A DNA stretch of 64,000 nucleotides from Acidihalobacter aeolianus (lineage in GTDB: Bacteria; Pseudomonadota; Gammaproteobacteria; DSM-5130; Acidihalobacteraceae), in assembly GCF_001753165.1 (NCBI RefSeq), contig NZ_CP017448.1, forward strand, positions 1,506,462 to 1,570,461, in the 5' to 3' direction. Below are positions 27,464-36,407 of this stretch, one piece after another. The notes below the pieces were generated by a model that was not told the DNA's origin, did no database searches, and worked only from the letters and a program-made list of their open reading frames with translations. How positions within the stretch are numbered: the first letter of the stretch is position 1; each line of letters opens with the position of its first letter. A program made the position numbers and the translations under genes.

Positions 27464-28348
27464 ATGACGACATTCAGCTACGAAGAAGCTTTTTCACGCA
27501 CGCTGGGATGGATTACCGAATCCGAGCGCGATGTCATTAGACAGAAACGGGTTGCTGTGGCTGGCTTAGGCGGTGTCGGCGGATCCCACGTCATTACATT
27601 GGCGCGACTGGGGCTGCAGCACTTTCACCTTGCCGACATGGATACGTTTGCGCTGGTCAATATGAACCGCCAAGCCGGTGCGTTTTGTTCGACACTGGGA
27701 CAAGCCAAGCTCGATGTCATTTCACGACTTGCGTGTGACATCAACCCCGAAGCCGATGTCATCGGGTTTCCTGACGGCGTTTCGAATGACAACCTTGAAC
27801 GTTTTTTGGATGGCGTCGATCTCTACGTTGACGGCTTGGATTTCTTCGAAATGTCGATCAGGCGGGCAGTTTTCTCGGCCTGCTATGCGCGTGGCATTCC
27901 AGCGATTACGGCGGCGCCGTTAGGCGTCGGTGTTGGTCTCTTGGTTTTCGATCCGAACGGTATGAGTTTTGACGAATACTTTCAGCTTGAGAACCAACCC
28001 TATGAGGAACAACTATTGCGTTTTCTAGTCGGCTTGGCCCCCAGAATACTGCATCAAGGCTATCTCGCTGATCCATCCACGGTCGATTTTAAATCGCATC
28101 GCGGACCTTCGACGCCGATGGCATGCGAACTCTGCGCAGGCGTTGCGGGCGCAACGGCAATGAAATTGCTGCTGAAACGCGGGCCGATTGTCGCTGCTCC
28201 TAGAGGGCTGCAATTTGACGCTTATCGTCAGCGCTTGGCCAAGACGTGGCGCCCCTGGGGTAACGCAAATCCGTTACAGAAACTGATACTTAGTATAGCC
28301 AGGCGAAAGATGAAAAAAATGGGGGGTATACAGAAGGATGGGGGATGA
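27464..28348 (+). CDS. ThiF/E1-like adenylyltransferase
   Basis: A 294-residue Rossmann protein of the E1/ThiF/MoeB superfamily, which adenylate the C-terminus of a small protein or peptide. VAVAGLGGVGGSHVITLARLG is the nucleotide loop, DMDTFALVNMNRQ carries the aspartate and arginine that bind ATP, and VDLYVDGLDFFEMSIRR and PAITAAPLGVGVGLLVF follow as in the family. The usual pair of CxxC zinc motifs is absent; only CELC near residue 220 remains. No ubiquitin-like protein gene is apparent nearby. I chose the ATG at 27464 rather than a TTG three codons earlier. Between the terminator and this gene a separate promoter must exist. Confidence 0.82.
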   Translation: MTTFSYEEAFSRTLGWITESERDVIRQKRVAVAGLGGVGGSHVITLARLGLQHFHLADMDTFALVNMNRQAGAFCSTLGQAKLDVISRLACDINPEADVIGFPDGVSNDNLERFLDGVDLYVDGLDFFEMSIRRAVFSACYARGIPAITAAPLGVGVGLLVFDPNGMSFDEYFQLENQPYEEQLLRFLVGLAPRILHQGYLADPSTVDFKSHRGPSTPMACELCAGVAGATAMKLLLKRGPIVAAPRGLQFDAYRQRLAKTWRPWGNANPLQKLILSIARRKMKKMGGIQKDGG

Positions 28349-29245
28349 GGGTAAGCTCATGTCCACCAAGTGGGGGATTAATGGATTTAACGCATCCAGC
28401 GCATGGCTTGTGCTGATAGCGCATATGTGCAGGCAGAGGGCGGTTTGTGACGTCGCTCGTGCAATGGCCTTATGGGGGGGGGGGTCTCTTTGAAGCCTAT
28501 AAGCTTCTTCAGGAAGGCGACGATTCGATAGTACCCAAGCAGTATCCAATCATGGTGATAAACATCAAAGTCTAAGTGAATATCTAGTCTGGGATAAGCG
28601 TTGGAATTCCTGGACACGAACCGTTCCATATAGTGGTAGTGTGTGATGAATAACCCATGAACCTTGTCATAGTATCTAGGGTAGACCATCCATCCCTTCC
28701 TAGGTTGATTACATTTTGGAGAATCATGCAAATACTATGCACATAATCATCGCGTCAGGTGGAATTTTCTGAACAATGATAGATGTAGTTCCCGAGTTAT
28801 TGATATATAGAGATAATTTAACCTAAATGTCTGAGTGATGATGACATGGTTTATGTGTTATCAAACTGGTCCCTTAACAGAGAGTCTATTAGTTTACCTG
28901 GTCGTAAAGAAATCCGACGCAATATCAGCAAGTGAGTTTGGGTGTGACCGCGCGATGGCACGAAATGCTTCAAGCCTATGTAATATGACTTATCGGCCAA
29001 CCACATAATTTCTTTAGCCAAACCATGAATCGTGATCTAGTGCTATATCGCTGTAGTAATGCTCCGCACGCTAATGTTCCCTTGGCAATGAATAGCAAAC
29101 GGAGTAGTAATGGTGCTGTCAACGGGCATCGCGCACGCGATGCGTGGCAGGTATTGTAGTTACGCTCAATTCTATCGGTTAGTAAATCCGATCAAATGCC
29201 GCAGTGTAAACAGTAGTTGGCACCGGTACATAATGTGAGGAAGGG
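28349..29245. other. Gene-poor region with an 11-base G tract
   Basis: Nearly 900 bases between the ThiF-like and acyltransferase genes. It holds one doubtful minus-strand ORF (28387-28731) that contains the G tract at 28474-28484. Upstream of that ORF (28732-29245) I see no coding sequence, only AT-rich DNA, and GAGGAAGGG as the binding site for the next gene. Confidence 0.4.
28387..28731 (-). CDS. Hypothetical ORF crossed by a poly-C tract
   Basis: A 114-residue frame starting MHDSPKCNQPRKGWMVYP. The first 80 residues (VHGLFITHYHYMERF, RLDIHLDFDVYHHDW, YRIVAFLKKLIGFKE) look protein-like: rich in aromatic residues and histidine. They run into ETPPP encoded by eleven C bases on this strand. 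With ten C the frame would stop right after PPP; with twelve it would switch to another long tail. This may be a fragment of a larger lost gene or a contingency locus. No family is recognised and no binding site is clear. Confidence 0.3.
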   Translation of the reverse strand: MHDSPKCNQPRKGWMVYPRYYDKVHGLFITHYHYMERFVSRNSNAYPRLDIHLDFDVYHHDWILLGYYRIVAFLKKLIGFKETPPPIRPLHERRHKPPSACTYALSAQAMRWMR

Positions 29246-29998
29246 ATGTCAAATCTGTTGGATTACTTCGAACTCCATATTGCGAAAACTCCTATGGAGA
29301 TAGACCAACTGCAGCATCTTCGATGGGCCGTCTATTGCAAGGAATTTCACTACGAACGAGAAGAAGATTGCCCTGGCGAGCGCGAACGCGATTCTTTCGA
29401 CGCCAAGTCGATCCATCTGTTCATCGTACATAAGTCGAGCGGCCATATCGCGGGGTGCGTACGGATCATATGTGCCGGGACTTTAGGTCAGGGTTCTCTG
29501 TTGCCACTCGAATCCGCCTACCAGGGCTACAAGACCGCACCAGATTTTTCACATGTTTCGCGTGACAAAATGATCGAAATATCGCGCTTGGCGGTTGCTT
29601 CCGAATTTCGGCGCCGATCGGGAGAGCGGGGTTCCCCGATCGGTTTGATGGATGTCAAAGATTTGGCTTCTGCGGCACGTACTTTTCCGATACTGCCATT
29701 GAGCCTATACCTTTCCATCGCTGCGTACGGCGAGCTGTGCGGGCTGCACGATACCTATGGCTATGCCATGATGGAGCCGCGGTTGGTCAGGTTGCTGAAA
29801 AGATTCGGCATCTGTTTCAAGCAGATTGCGCCAGCGATTGAATATCATGGCAAACGAGCCGCTTACAGCATTACGCTTGACGAAGTGTTCGACGGACTTA
29901 AAGAGGATATGCGTCAACTTTATTCTGACCTGCGTCACTCACTGGAAAACGAATTGCGTGAGATGCCGATTGGGTCAAATTCGGCGTGCAAACGCTAA
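29246..29998 (+). CDS. PEP-CTERM/exosortase-associated acyltransferase
   Basis: A 250-residue GNAT-like/autoinducer-synthase-like protein of the type found next to XrtA loci. FELHIAKTPMEIDQLQHLRWAVYCKEFHYE is the family's start; SFDAKSIHLFIVHKSSGHIAGCVRII and MIEISRLAVASEFRRR supply the acyltransferase core with the acetyl-CoA-type R-R-x motif. It should move an acyl group to an unknown acceptor. The ATG at 29246 follows GAGGAAGGG. It is convergent with prsT (stops 23 bases apart) and near the ThiF-like gene. Confidence 0.87.
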   Translation: MSNLLDYFELHIAKTPMEIDQLQHLRWAVYCKEFHYEREEDCPGERERDSFDAKSIHLFIVHKSSGHIAGCVRIICAGTLGQGSLLPLESAYQGYKTAPDFSHVSRDKMIEISRLAVASEFRRRSGERGSPIGLMDVKDLASAARTFPILPLSLYLSIAAYGELCGLHDTYGYAMMEPRLVRLLKRFGICFKQIAPAIEYHGKRAAYSITLDEVFDGLKEDMRQLYSDLRHSLENELREMPIGSNSACKR

Positions 29999-30020
29999 CT
30001 AAATAAATCTGGAAGTGGCA

Positions 30021-32825
30021 TCAGTCGGTACTTTTCAATAATCTCTGCAGCAGTTTCTCTGCCTCAGACCTTTCCTTGAAGGTGTTTTTTGTTCCCAACA
30101 CTTTCTGCAACACACTTACGGACTGGTGTTCGTGTCCGGTTTGCGAGAGTGCGGCTGCGTAATGGTACTGCACATCACCTAAATCAGGTTTTTTCTCAGC
30201 CGCTAATTTCAGTAATGGCAGCCCAGCATCAGCTTTGCCATTGTGAACCAGTATCCATCCTAGGGTATCCGCTATTGCGGGGTTTTCTGGTAATAGGTTA
30301 TGTGCTTTTTCTGCGTAGGGCAGTGATTTGGTGAGATTATTCTGTGACACGATCCAAGCAAGGTTGTTCAGTACGAGGGGATTGTTAGGCATCTGCTTGG
30401 CCACCAGACGATACTGGATCTCTGAATCCTTCAGATTGCCGCTGTTAAGGTAATAGAGTGCCAAAACGTTTCTCAAAGTAGCGTCATCGGGATGCGTATG
30501 TAACCAGTCCAACAACGTATTACCAGGATGTCCTATATGTCCTGCGGATTCAGCTGTATATATCCTCAGGACGATATCTCGGGAGGGTAATTGGGAGTAG
30601 GCGATGCGATATTGCTGCAATGCGGCCGTGTAATCCTTGTTCAGTAGATCCAGGTCCCCGGTAAGAACCGCGCTTTGTATGTGACCCTGTTCTCCCTGGT
30701 CGACCTTCGTCGCCGTAGCAAAGGCGGCTTTTTTCTCTCCGTTACGCCACTGAGTCATGGCTAGGGCGCGAAACGCTGGATAATAGTCCGGGTGCTTGCT
30801 GGTGATTGATTCAAGTGTGGATTGTGCCCCTTTCATGTTCTTCAGCAGGGTTTGCATGGCGGCCAGGTTCATCCCGTAATAGGGATTACTTGGATCCAGT
30901 TTGGCCACGTTGCGGAATGTCTCCAGGGCGGCATCCTTCGCGCCATTTGCCAATTGGGTCTTGGCGAGTAAGGTCAGTATGGCTGGATTACCGGGGACAA
31001 GGGCTACTGCTTGCTGGATGTCATTAAGGGCATTGGAAGGTTGTTTAATGGCCAGGTGGTATTGAGCCAGCGCCACCAAAGGTTCAGGAGCCTTCGGATG
31101 ATCTGTCTTGGCTTTTTCTAGCCAGCCAAGCGCGGCTCTGCTGTCGCCTCGGATAGCCGAGATACGTGCAAGTGACATGATTGCAATCAGGTTTTTGGGG
31201 TCATGCTGAAGAGCAGAGCGATAATATCCTTCTGCCTTTTCGACATGCCCATGCTTCAGCGCCAGGCTGGCCAACAAGGTTGTAACTTGAGTATCGTCAG
31301 GCTTTAGTGCATGTGCCTTTTGCAGTGTGGATCTAGCCAGGTTGTCCTCGTTGGCGGCGGCATAGATGACGGCTGCCAGCGTTAGAGCCGTCGCGTTTTG
31401 TGGGTCATCGCTTGATATCTGGTGTGCAACGTCAATAGCTTTCGCCGTTTGATGTGCCTGCAGATAGGCCGCGGCCTTGAGTCTGAGTTGATTCAGCTGG
31501 GTATCGCCGCCGCCGCTGATCTCATTCAAAACTGAGAGCGCCTGTTGCTGTTTGGCACTCATGAGCAGCGCCTGCGCAAGTGCGAGCTTGACCGCATCGC
31601 CATGTGTGCCTCCGTGGTTTTGGGCTCGGATAGCACTGAGGGTCTTGATCGCCGCATCGGGAGAGGTAAATAGCGAGAGGATCTCGCCTGCGTTGGCGCT
31701 GCCCGTTTTGTCGCCAAGTAAGGTCTGTATTGCGCGTTCGTCTTCACCGCTCTTGAGCTGCAGAGCAGCCATGAGTTGGCGTGCCTGCGGGTTTTGTGGG
31801 TCTTGGGCCAGCGCACCGGAAAGGTGATTCATGGCCAGGACATCCTGACCCTGCTGCGCTTCGGCGCTTGCAAGCAGAGTCAGCGCCTGTACGTTGTAGG
31901 GATCCGAGTTCAGAGACGTCTGCAGGTATTGTGCGGCATTGGCATAGTGTTTGTTTTCGTATGCGATCAGGCCGCGTAGGTAGTTGGGGTAGGGCTGTTT
32001 GGGTGATTGCGCCAGCATCGCATTCACATTTCTCAGTGCTTGATCTCGCTGACCGAGAGCCAGCTCGGTTTGAGCCAATCGTCCTCGTGCCAGAAATATT
32101 TGGCCAGGCGACAGGTCCGGTGGGCCATATTTCAGAGCCTGTTCGATATAGGTGGACGCATTTTGTATTTCATGTTGTGCAAAAGCAGCGTAACCCTTGG
32201 CTAACCAGGCGGTAGCGTCCTTGGGCGCGATCTGAATGGCCATATCCGCTTTCTGTAGGGCGAGGTGGGGTTTGGAGGCCATCAGCGCAATCATCGATTG
32301 GCCCACAAGGGCTCTGGCTGAGTGCGGGTTTTTCGCTAAAGCGGCTGCGAATGCCTTGGCTGCTTTCGCCGTTTCTTTCTTGCTTAGCGCAATTTCGCCC
32401 TGGAATGCGATCTGTTCGGCTTTCTGAGAGGGGGCGGTCGTCTTGATAGCATCCAATGCTTTGGTGGCATTATCCAGATTGCCGATCTGGATCAATGACT
32501 GAACCAATTGGAATCTGGCACTGATCGGGATGTCGCCCAGTTGGCTGGCTTGCTGTAGTTGTGCAGCTGCCGCACCAGGGTCTCCCAGTTTGAATAGAAG
32601 CGATCCCAGGAGCAGGCGTCCCTGCGCGTCTTTAGGATGTTGTTTGACCAGGCTTCGTAAATCCACCAAGGCCGCGCGGTTTTTGCCGGCGGCGATCTCC
32701 TGACGCGCCTTGCTGAGCAAGGCTTGCTGGCTGTTCCCGGAGCAGGCGGAGAGCGTCAAAACGGACAGGGCCAATGCCACGGCAACGCGGAGAGGAGTGT
32801 GTGGATTCCGAAGTAACATGGGCAT
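30021..32825 (-). CDS. prsT: XrtA/PEP-CTERM TPR-repeat lipoprotein PrsT
   Basis: A 934-residue protein. The N-terminus ALALSVLTLSACSG is a lipoprotein signal with cleavage before the cysteine near residue 28, so it is anchored in a membrane facing the periplasm. The rest is a long array of tetratricopeptide repeats (for example AAAQLQQASQLGD, AAQYLQTSLNSDPYNVQALTLLASAEAQQG, SEIQYRLVAKQMPNNPLVLNNLAW), more than twenty. PrsT proteins of this length accompany PrsK/PrsR in PEP-CTERM loci and are thought to help glycan assembly or secretion. It follows prsR by 22 bases and shares its transcript. Confidence 0.92.
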   Translation of the reverse strand: MPMLLRNPHTPLRVAVALALSVLTLSACSGNSQQALLSKARQEIAAGKNRAALVDLRSLVKQHPKDAQGRLLLGSLLFKLGDPGAAAAQLQQASQLGDIPISARFQLVQSLIQIGNLDNATKALDAIKTTAPSQKAEQIAFQGEIALSKKETAKAAKAFAAALAKNPHSARALVGQSMIALMASKPHLALQKADMAIQIAPKDATAWLAKGYAAFAQHEIQNASTYIEQALKYGPPDLSPGQIFLARGRLAQTELALGQRDQALRNVNAMLAQSPKQPYPNYLRGLIAYENKHYANAAQYLQTSLNSDPYNVQALTLLASAEAQQGQDVLAMNHLSGALAQDPQNPQARQLMAALQLKSGEDERAIQTLLGDKTGSANAGEILSLFTSPDAAIKTLSAIRAQNHGGTHGDAVKLALAQALLMSAKQQQALSVLNEISGGGDTQLNQLRLKAAAYLQAHQTAKAIDVAHQISSDDPQNATALTLAAVIYAAANEDNLARSTLQKAHALKPDDTQVTTLLASLALKHGHVEKAEGYYRSALQHDPKNLIAIMSLARISAIRGDSRAALGWLEKAKTDHPKAPEPLVALAQYHLAIKQPSNALNDIQQAVALVPGNPAILTLLAKTQLANGAKDAALETFRNVAKLDPSNPYYGMNLAAMQTLLKNMKGAQSTLESITSKHPDYYPAFRALAMTQWRNGEKKAAFATATKVDQGEQGHIQSAVLTGDLDLLNKDYTAALQQYRIAYSQLPSRDIVLRIYTAESAGHIGHPGNTLLDWLHTHPDDATLRNVLALYYLNSGNLKDSEIQYRLVAKQMPNNPLVLNNLAWIVSQNNLTKSLPYAEKAHNLLPENPAIADTLGWILVHNGKADAGLPLLKLAAEKKPDLGDVQYHYAAALSQTGHEHQSVSVLQKVLGTKNTFKERSEAEKLLQRLLKSTD

Positions 32826-32847
32826 AGATCTCTCAGAAGGGATGCGT

Positions 32848-34209
32848 CTAGTTTGCAGACAGATTATGGCGTTTTAGGAGGTCGTATAAAGTAGGACGTG
32901 AGATGCCAAGGAGTTCGGCTACACGCGTCAGATTACCTGATGATATCGCCAGTGTGCGCTCCAGTGCCTCACGTTCGGCTTTTTCACGAACATCCTTGAG
33001 AGTTGGCAGCGCCGGCTCATCATCCTCCGTCATCGACGGAAGATTCAGGTCATCGCAATCGAGCATATTGTTTTCGCACATAATCACGGCGCGATTGATA
33101 CGGTTCTCCAGTTCTCGGACGTTGCCTGGCCAGAGATAGCGCTCTATGGCGAGTATGGCTTCGTGGGTGAATCCGCGGATGGCGCGTTTGTGTGCATGCG
33201 ATGCGCGCCTGAGCAAGACTTGTGCGATGGGCACCGCGTCACCATTGCGCGCCCGCAGGGGAGGCACCTCAATGACGATTTCACTGATCCTATAGTAAAG
33301 ATCTTCGCGGAATAGGCCAGAGCGGATTCGTTCCTGTAAATCTTGATGCGTGGCGCAAAGAATCCGAACATCCACAGAGATTTCCTTTCTTCCACCCAGG
33401 CGTTCCACAACCCGCTCCTGAAGGAACCTGAGAAGTTTGGCCTGTAATTCCATCGGCATGTCACCGATCTCATCCAGGAATAGCGTGCCTTTGTCTGCGG
33501 TTTCGATTTTACCTGGCGTTTGTTTGACTGCCCCTGTAAATGCGCCTTTTTCGTAGCCGAACAGTTCGCTTTCCAGAAGATTTTCGGGAATAGATGCGCA
33601 GTTAATCGCAACGAATCTGCCTTCCTGTCGACCGCTCAGGGCGTGCAGCGAACGCGCGATTATTTCCTTGCCAGTGCCCGTCTCTCCAAGAATGAGTGTG
33701 GTTGCATTTGTTGGAGCGACACGCTCAATCAGTCTAATGATCTTGAGCATGTTCTGGCTGCTGGCAATCAGGCCGTCGAGAGGTGAGGTGCTCCGTAATT
33801 GCTGAGCTTTGTTCTCCTGTTCAAGATTCCAGACGTTGAATGCACGGTCGATGATGATTTCAAGTATGTTCATGTCGAGTGGCTTGGGATAGAAATCCCA
33901 AGCTCCCAAACCAACCGCACGAACTGCACTGTTTTGGTCACCGTTGCCTGTGACGACAATGATCTTGGTGTCTTGCTCGAGCGAAAGCAGGTCACGCAAG
34001 GTTGCCATGCCTTCTTCGGTGCCATTGGGATCGGGCGGAAGACCGAGATCCTGCAGGACAACTGGTGTAGCGTGCGCTCTCATTTGGTCAAGCGCTTCCT
34101 TGCGCGTCCCGGCAAAGTAGGTGTCGTACTTTTCCAGCGCCCAACGCAGCTGTCTGATCAATCCAGCATCATCCTCCACCACTAGCAGTGATGGGCGATC
34201 AGATTTCAT
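32848..34209 (-). CDS. prsR: Sigma-54 response regulator PrsR
   Basis: A 453-residue transcription activator. Residues 1-125 are a receiver ([14 protein letters not shown], phospho-Asp in [20 protein letters not shown]). Residues 145-385 are the AAA+ sigma-54 domain with Walker [19 protein letters not shown], the sigma-54 loop [14 protein letters not shown] and Walker [13 protein letters not shown]. The C-terminus is a Fis-type helix-turn-helix ([23 protein letters not shown]). It should activate PEP-CTERM genes from sigma-54 promoters, and one stands at 26409. The ATG at 34209 overlaps the prsK stop (ATGA); a longer frame exists but adds an unlikely 17 residues. Confidence 0.94.
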   Translation of the reverse strand: MKSDRPSLLVVEDDAGLIRQLRWALEKYDTYFAGTRKEALDQMRAHATPVVLQDLGLPPDPNGTEEGMATLRDLLSLEQDTKIIVVTGNGDQNSAVRAVGLGAWDFYPKPLDMNILEIIIDRAFNVWNLEQENKAQQLRSTSPLDGLIASSQNMLKIIRLIERVAPTNATTLILGETGTGKEIIARSLHALSGRQEGRFVAINCASIPENLLESELFGYEKGAFTGAVKQTPGKIETADKGTLFLDEIGDMPMELQAKLLRFLQERVVERLGGRKEISVDVRILCATHQDLQERIRSGLFREDLYYRISEIVIEVPPLRARNGDAVPIAQVLLRRASHAHKRAIRGFTHEAILAIERYLWPGNVRELENRINRAVIMCENNMLDCDDLNLPSMTEDDEPALPTLKDVREKAEREALERTLAISSGNLTRVAELLGISRPTLYDLLKRHNLSAN

Positions 34210-36335
34210 GTTGATACCTCCGATGAGGTCATCGATGTTTCGTCGGCCTCTGGGAGCCACAGATGGAAGCGGGTTCCATAGCCAGGTACGCTTTCAACCT
34301 CTACATCCCCCCCATACTGTCTGGCAAAACTTTGCGCCTGATAGGCACCAATTCCCATGCCTTTTGCAGACTTGGTGGTATCGAAAGGTTTGAACAAGCG
34401 TTCACGAATGAATTGAGGGGTCATGCCGACACCGTTGTCAATTACGCTGATGGTGATCCGGTTCTTCTTTGCAACCAGTTTTACCCGAATAGAGCCAGTA
34501 TCCGGCGTTGCGTCCTGCGCGTTACGGATCATATGCACGAGTACGTTAACCAGGGCAAGAGGGTCGCACATTACACTTAAGCTGGATGCAGTGCCTATCT
34601 GCTTGCGATCCAATTCCAAGACAGGCGAGGGTTGGCGATCTTCGCAGTTTTTCACGGCTTTGTTCACAAACTCATACACGAGAACTCTGCGCTTTAAACC
34701 CACCGTTTCCCTGCCCTGTAGCTGCCCTAGCGTTTGTGTCATCCTTTGTACGGAGTCTTCGATGGTAGCAATCATATCGTCAATAAAGGCCGGGTTATGC
34801 TTATGTTTAGCCGCATTGCTGACAAGAAGAGATTGTTGAGCGATCAGGTTCTTCAAATCGTGCATGAGGAAAATACTGAGCTGGTGAACTGCTTGGAATT
34901 GGCGTGACTGTGACAATGATTGGTTGGCCTCATACTGAGAAAGATAAGCCGCCAGTTGTTGACCTACTGTTTTTAGTAAGTCCCAATCTTCCCAGGTAAG
35001 AGAACGTGGAATCCTAGGACGTGCCAGTATCAGAATGCCAACAAGATCTGGTTTGAGGACTAGAGGAATGATCAACCACCAGTTCTGTACGTGTTTTAAC
35101 CACGCAGGTGGCTTGCCGGCGGGATGTTTACCGTGGTCAGATCGGCTCGAATCTGCAGTGATTATCCAGTCGCCTGAAGTCATGAATGCGATGAAGCTTG
35201 TATCAAAGGATGCGCCATCTTGATCTGGAATGTGGAGATTGCTCGATGCAACCAGCCTATATGACGGCGGAGAGCCTTGCAGGGTCCACAAGGCGCCCCC
35301 CACACTATCAACGATCTCTGCCGCGGCTTGGATAACACGCTCATAAGGCAGGCCATTAGTACTTGAGTGACGATACAGTAGATTAGTCAAACGGTTCCAT
35401 TCTTCTCGATAATCATACTTGTAAGTAAAAAAGTTTTTGGATAGAAATACTCGGATGCGCGCCCGAATCTGCTCGGAGACCATGAGTGACAAGAGCAGGA
35501 TTGAGGCGGCGGCAATGAACAATGTTTCCCAGAAACTAGCCCAACTACCACCAAAGTCGCGGATGTAAAACCCGCCACCGGCAACGATTAATAAGTATGC
35601 TCCGGCTGCAATTAAAGTGGCAGAATGGAAGGCGATGCGACGTGAAATTAGCAAGCTGCCGGGCCACTTCTTGTTCCTGAAAAATGAGATCAAGAGCAAC
35701 GGAACTGTGAGTGCGAATACGGCCCCTCTGGCACCCCAGAGGATGGAATTGATGTCATGGTAGAGCATCGCTTCCGAGTAGAGCAGGAGGTTATAGGTTA
35801 ATTGGACGCCGATTCCTATGCAGAGGTACTTTAAGGACCACCTGTCTTCTGGTACAACATTTCGCCAAATCTGCTCGAGCATAACAAGCCCGATAATGGC
35901 TAATGTGAGGCCTCCGGGGATGAATGTCTCTTGAGCATTGACAAAGATGCTAGTCGTGTTGATTGATGGCGAGGAATAAATCGTCGCGATTGTTGCCAGA
36001 AACCATATTAAAGGAGCCGCGATAGCAACCCAAACAGGAGTTTGTCGCCAGGGGGATTGAGACTTGTATCCGACCAGTAAGCGCCCAATGAGGAAAAGCC
36101 AGGCTGAATTGGACAGTGCTTCGGCGGCGGTTACGATGTAGAGAGGGGTGTGCGGATGGTGAGGCCAGTATGCCAGCAAGAGCATCCATATTGCACTAGT
36201 TAAACTCGCCCACAACAGGAGTGAACCTAGAGGATGATCCTTGCGGTTGGCAATTATCAGTACCCCACCGAAAACCAGGAAAGTAATTCCTCCAATGCCG
36301 TAGCTCGTTGTGGTGATCCAGTCAGTGGCGTGCAT
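34206..36335 (-). CDS. prsK: XrtA/PEP-CTERM histidine kinase PrsK
   Basis: A 709-residue membrane sensor kinase. About eight helices fill residues 1-300 (for example FLVFGGVLIIANR, LIWFLATIATIYSS, YLLIVAGGGFYI). A GAF-like region follows at 320-470. The kinase part has the histidine in IFLMHDLKNLIAQQSLLV, the N box NVLVHMIRNAQDATP and G boxes VIDNGVGM and GMGIGAYQAQSFARQYGG. It should phosphorylate PrsR. Its stop overlaps the prsR start, so the two are made together. The signal sensed is unknown. Confidence 0.93.
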   Translation of the reverse strand: MHATDWITTTSYGIGGITFLVFGGVLIIANRKDHPLGSLLLWASLTSAIWMLLLAYWPHHPHTPLYIVTAAEALSNSAWLFLIGRLLVGYKSQSPWRQTPVWVAIAAPLIWFLATIATIYSSPSINTTSIFVNAQETFIPGGLTLAIIGLVMLEQIWRNVVPEDRWSLKYLCIGIGVQLTYNLLLYSEAMLYHDINSILWGARGAVFALTVPLLLISFFRNKKWPGSLLISRRIAFHSATLIAAGAYLLIVAGGGFYIRDFGGSWASFWETLFIAAASILLLSLMVSEQIRARIRVFLSKNFFTYKYDYREEWNRLTNLLYRHSSTNGLPYERVIQAAAEIVDSVGGALWTLQGSPPSYRLVASSNLHIPDQDGASFDTSFIAFMTSGDWIITADSSRSDHGKHPAGKPPAWLKHVQNWWLIIPLVLKPDLVGILILARPRIPRSLTWEDWDLLKTVGQQLAAYLSQYEANQSLSQSRQFQAVHQLSIFLMHDLKNLIAQQSLLVSNAAKHKHNPAFIDDMIATIEDSVQRMTQTLGQLQGRETVGLKRRVLVYEFVNKAVKNCEDRQPSPVLELDRKQIGTASSLSVMCDPLALVNVLVHMIRNAQDATPDTGSIRVKLVAKKNRITISVIDNGVGMTPQFIRERLFKPFDTTKSAKGMGIGAYQAQSFARQYGGDVEVESVPGYGTRFHLWLPEADETSMTSSEVST

Positions 36336-36407
36336 CGGCAGTTAGTATTTCAAAGAATGATCAGGCGCTGTCCGTGAATGGAGGCGTTTTGATGTTGGCC
36401 CGCCTAA

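Noticed and set aside
29217-29232. Possible sigma-54 promoter TTGGCACCGG before the acyltransferase gene
   Set aside because: The -24 half is good, but there is no TTGC at the -12 position and the site is too close to the ATG.
34210-34260. Longer N-terminus of PrsR starting at 34260
   Set aside because: The ATG at 34209 overlaps the prsK stop and gives the normal receiver-domain start; the extra 17 residues have no family match.
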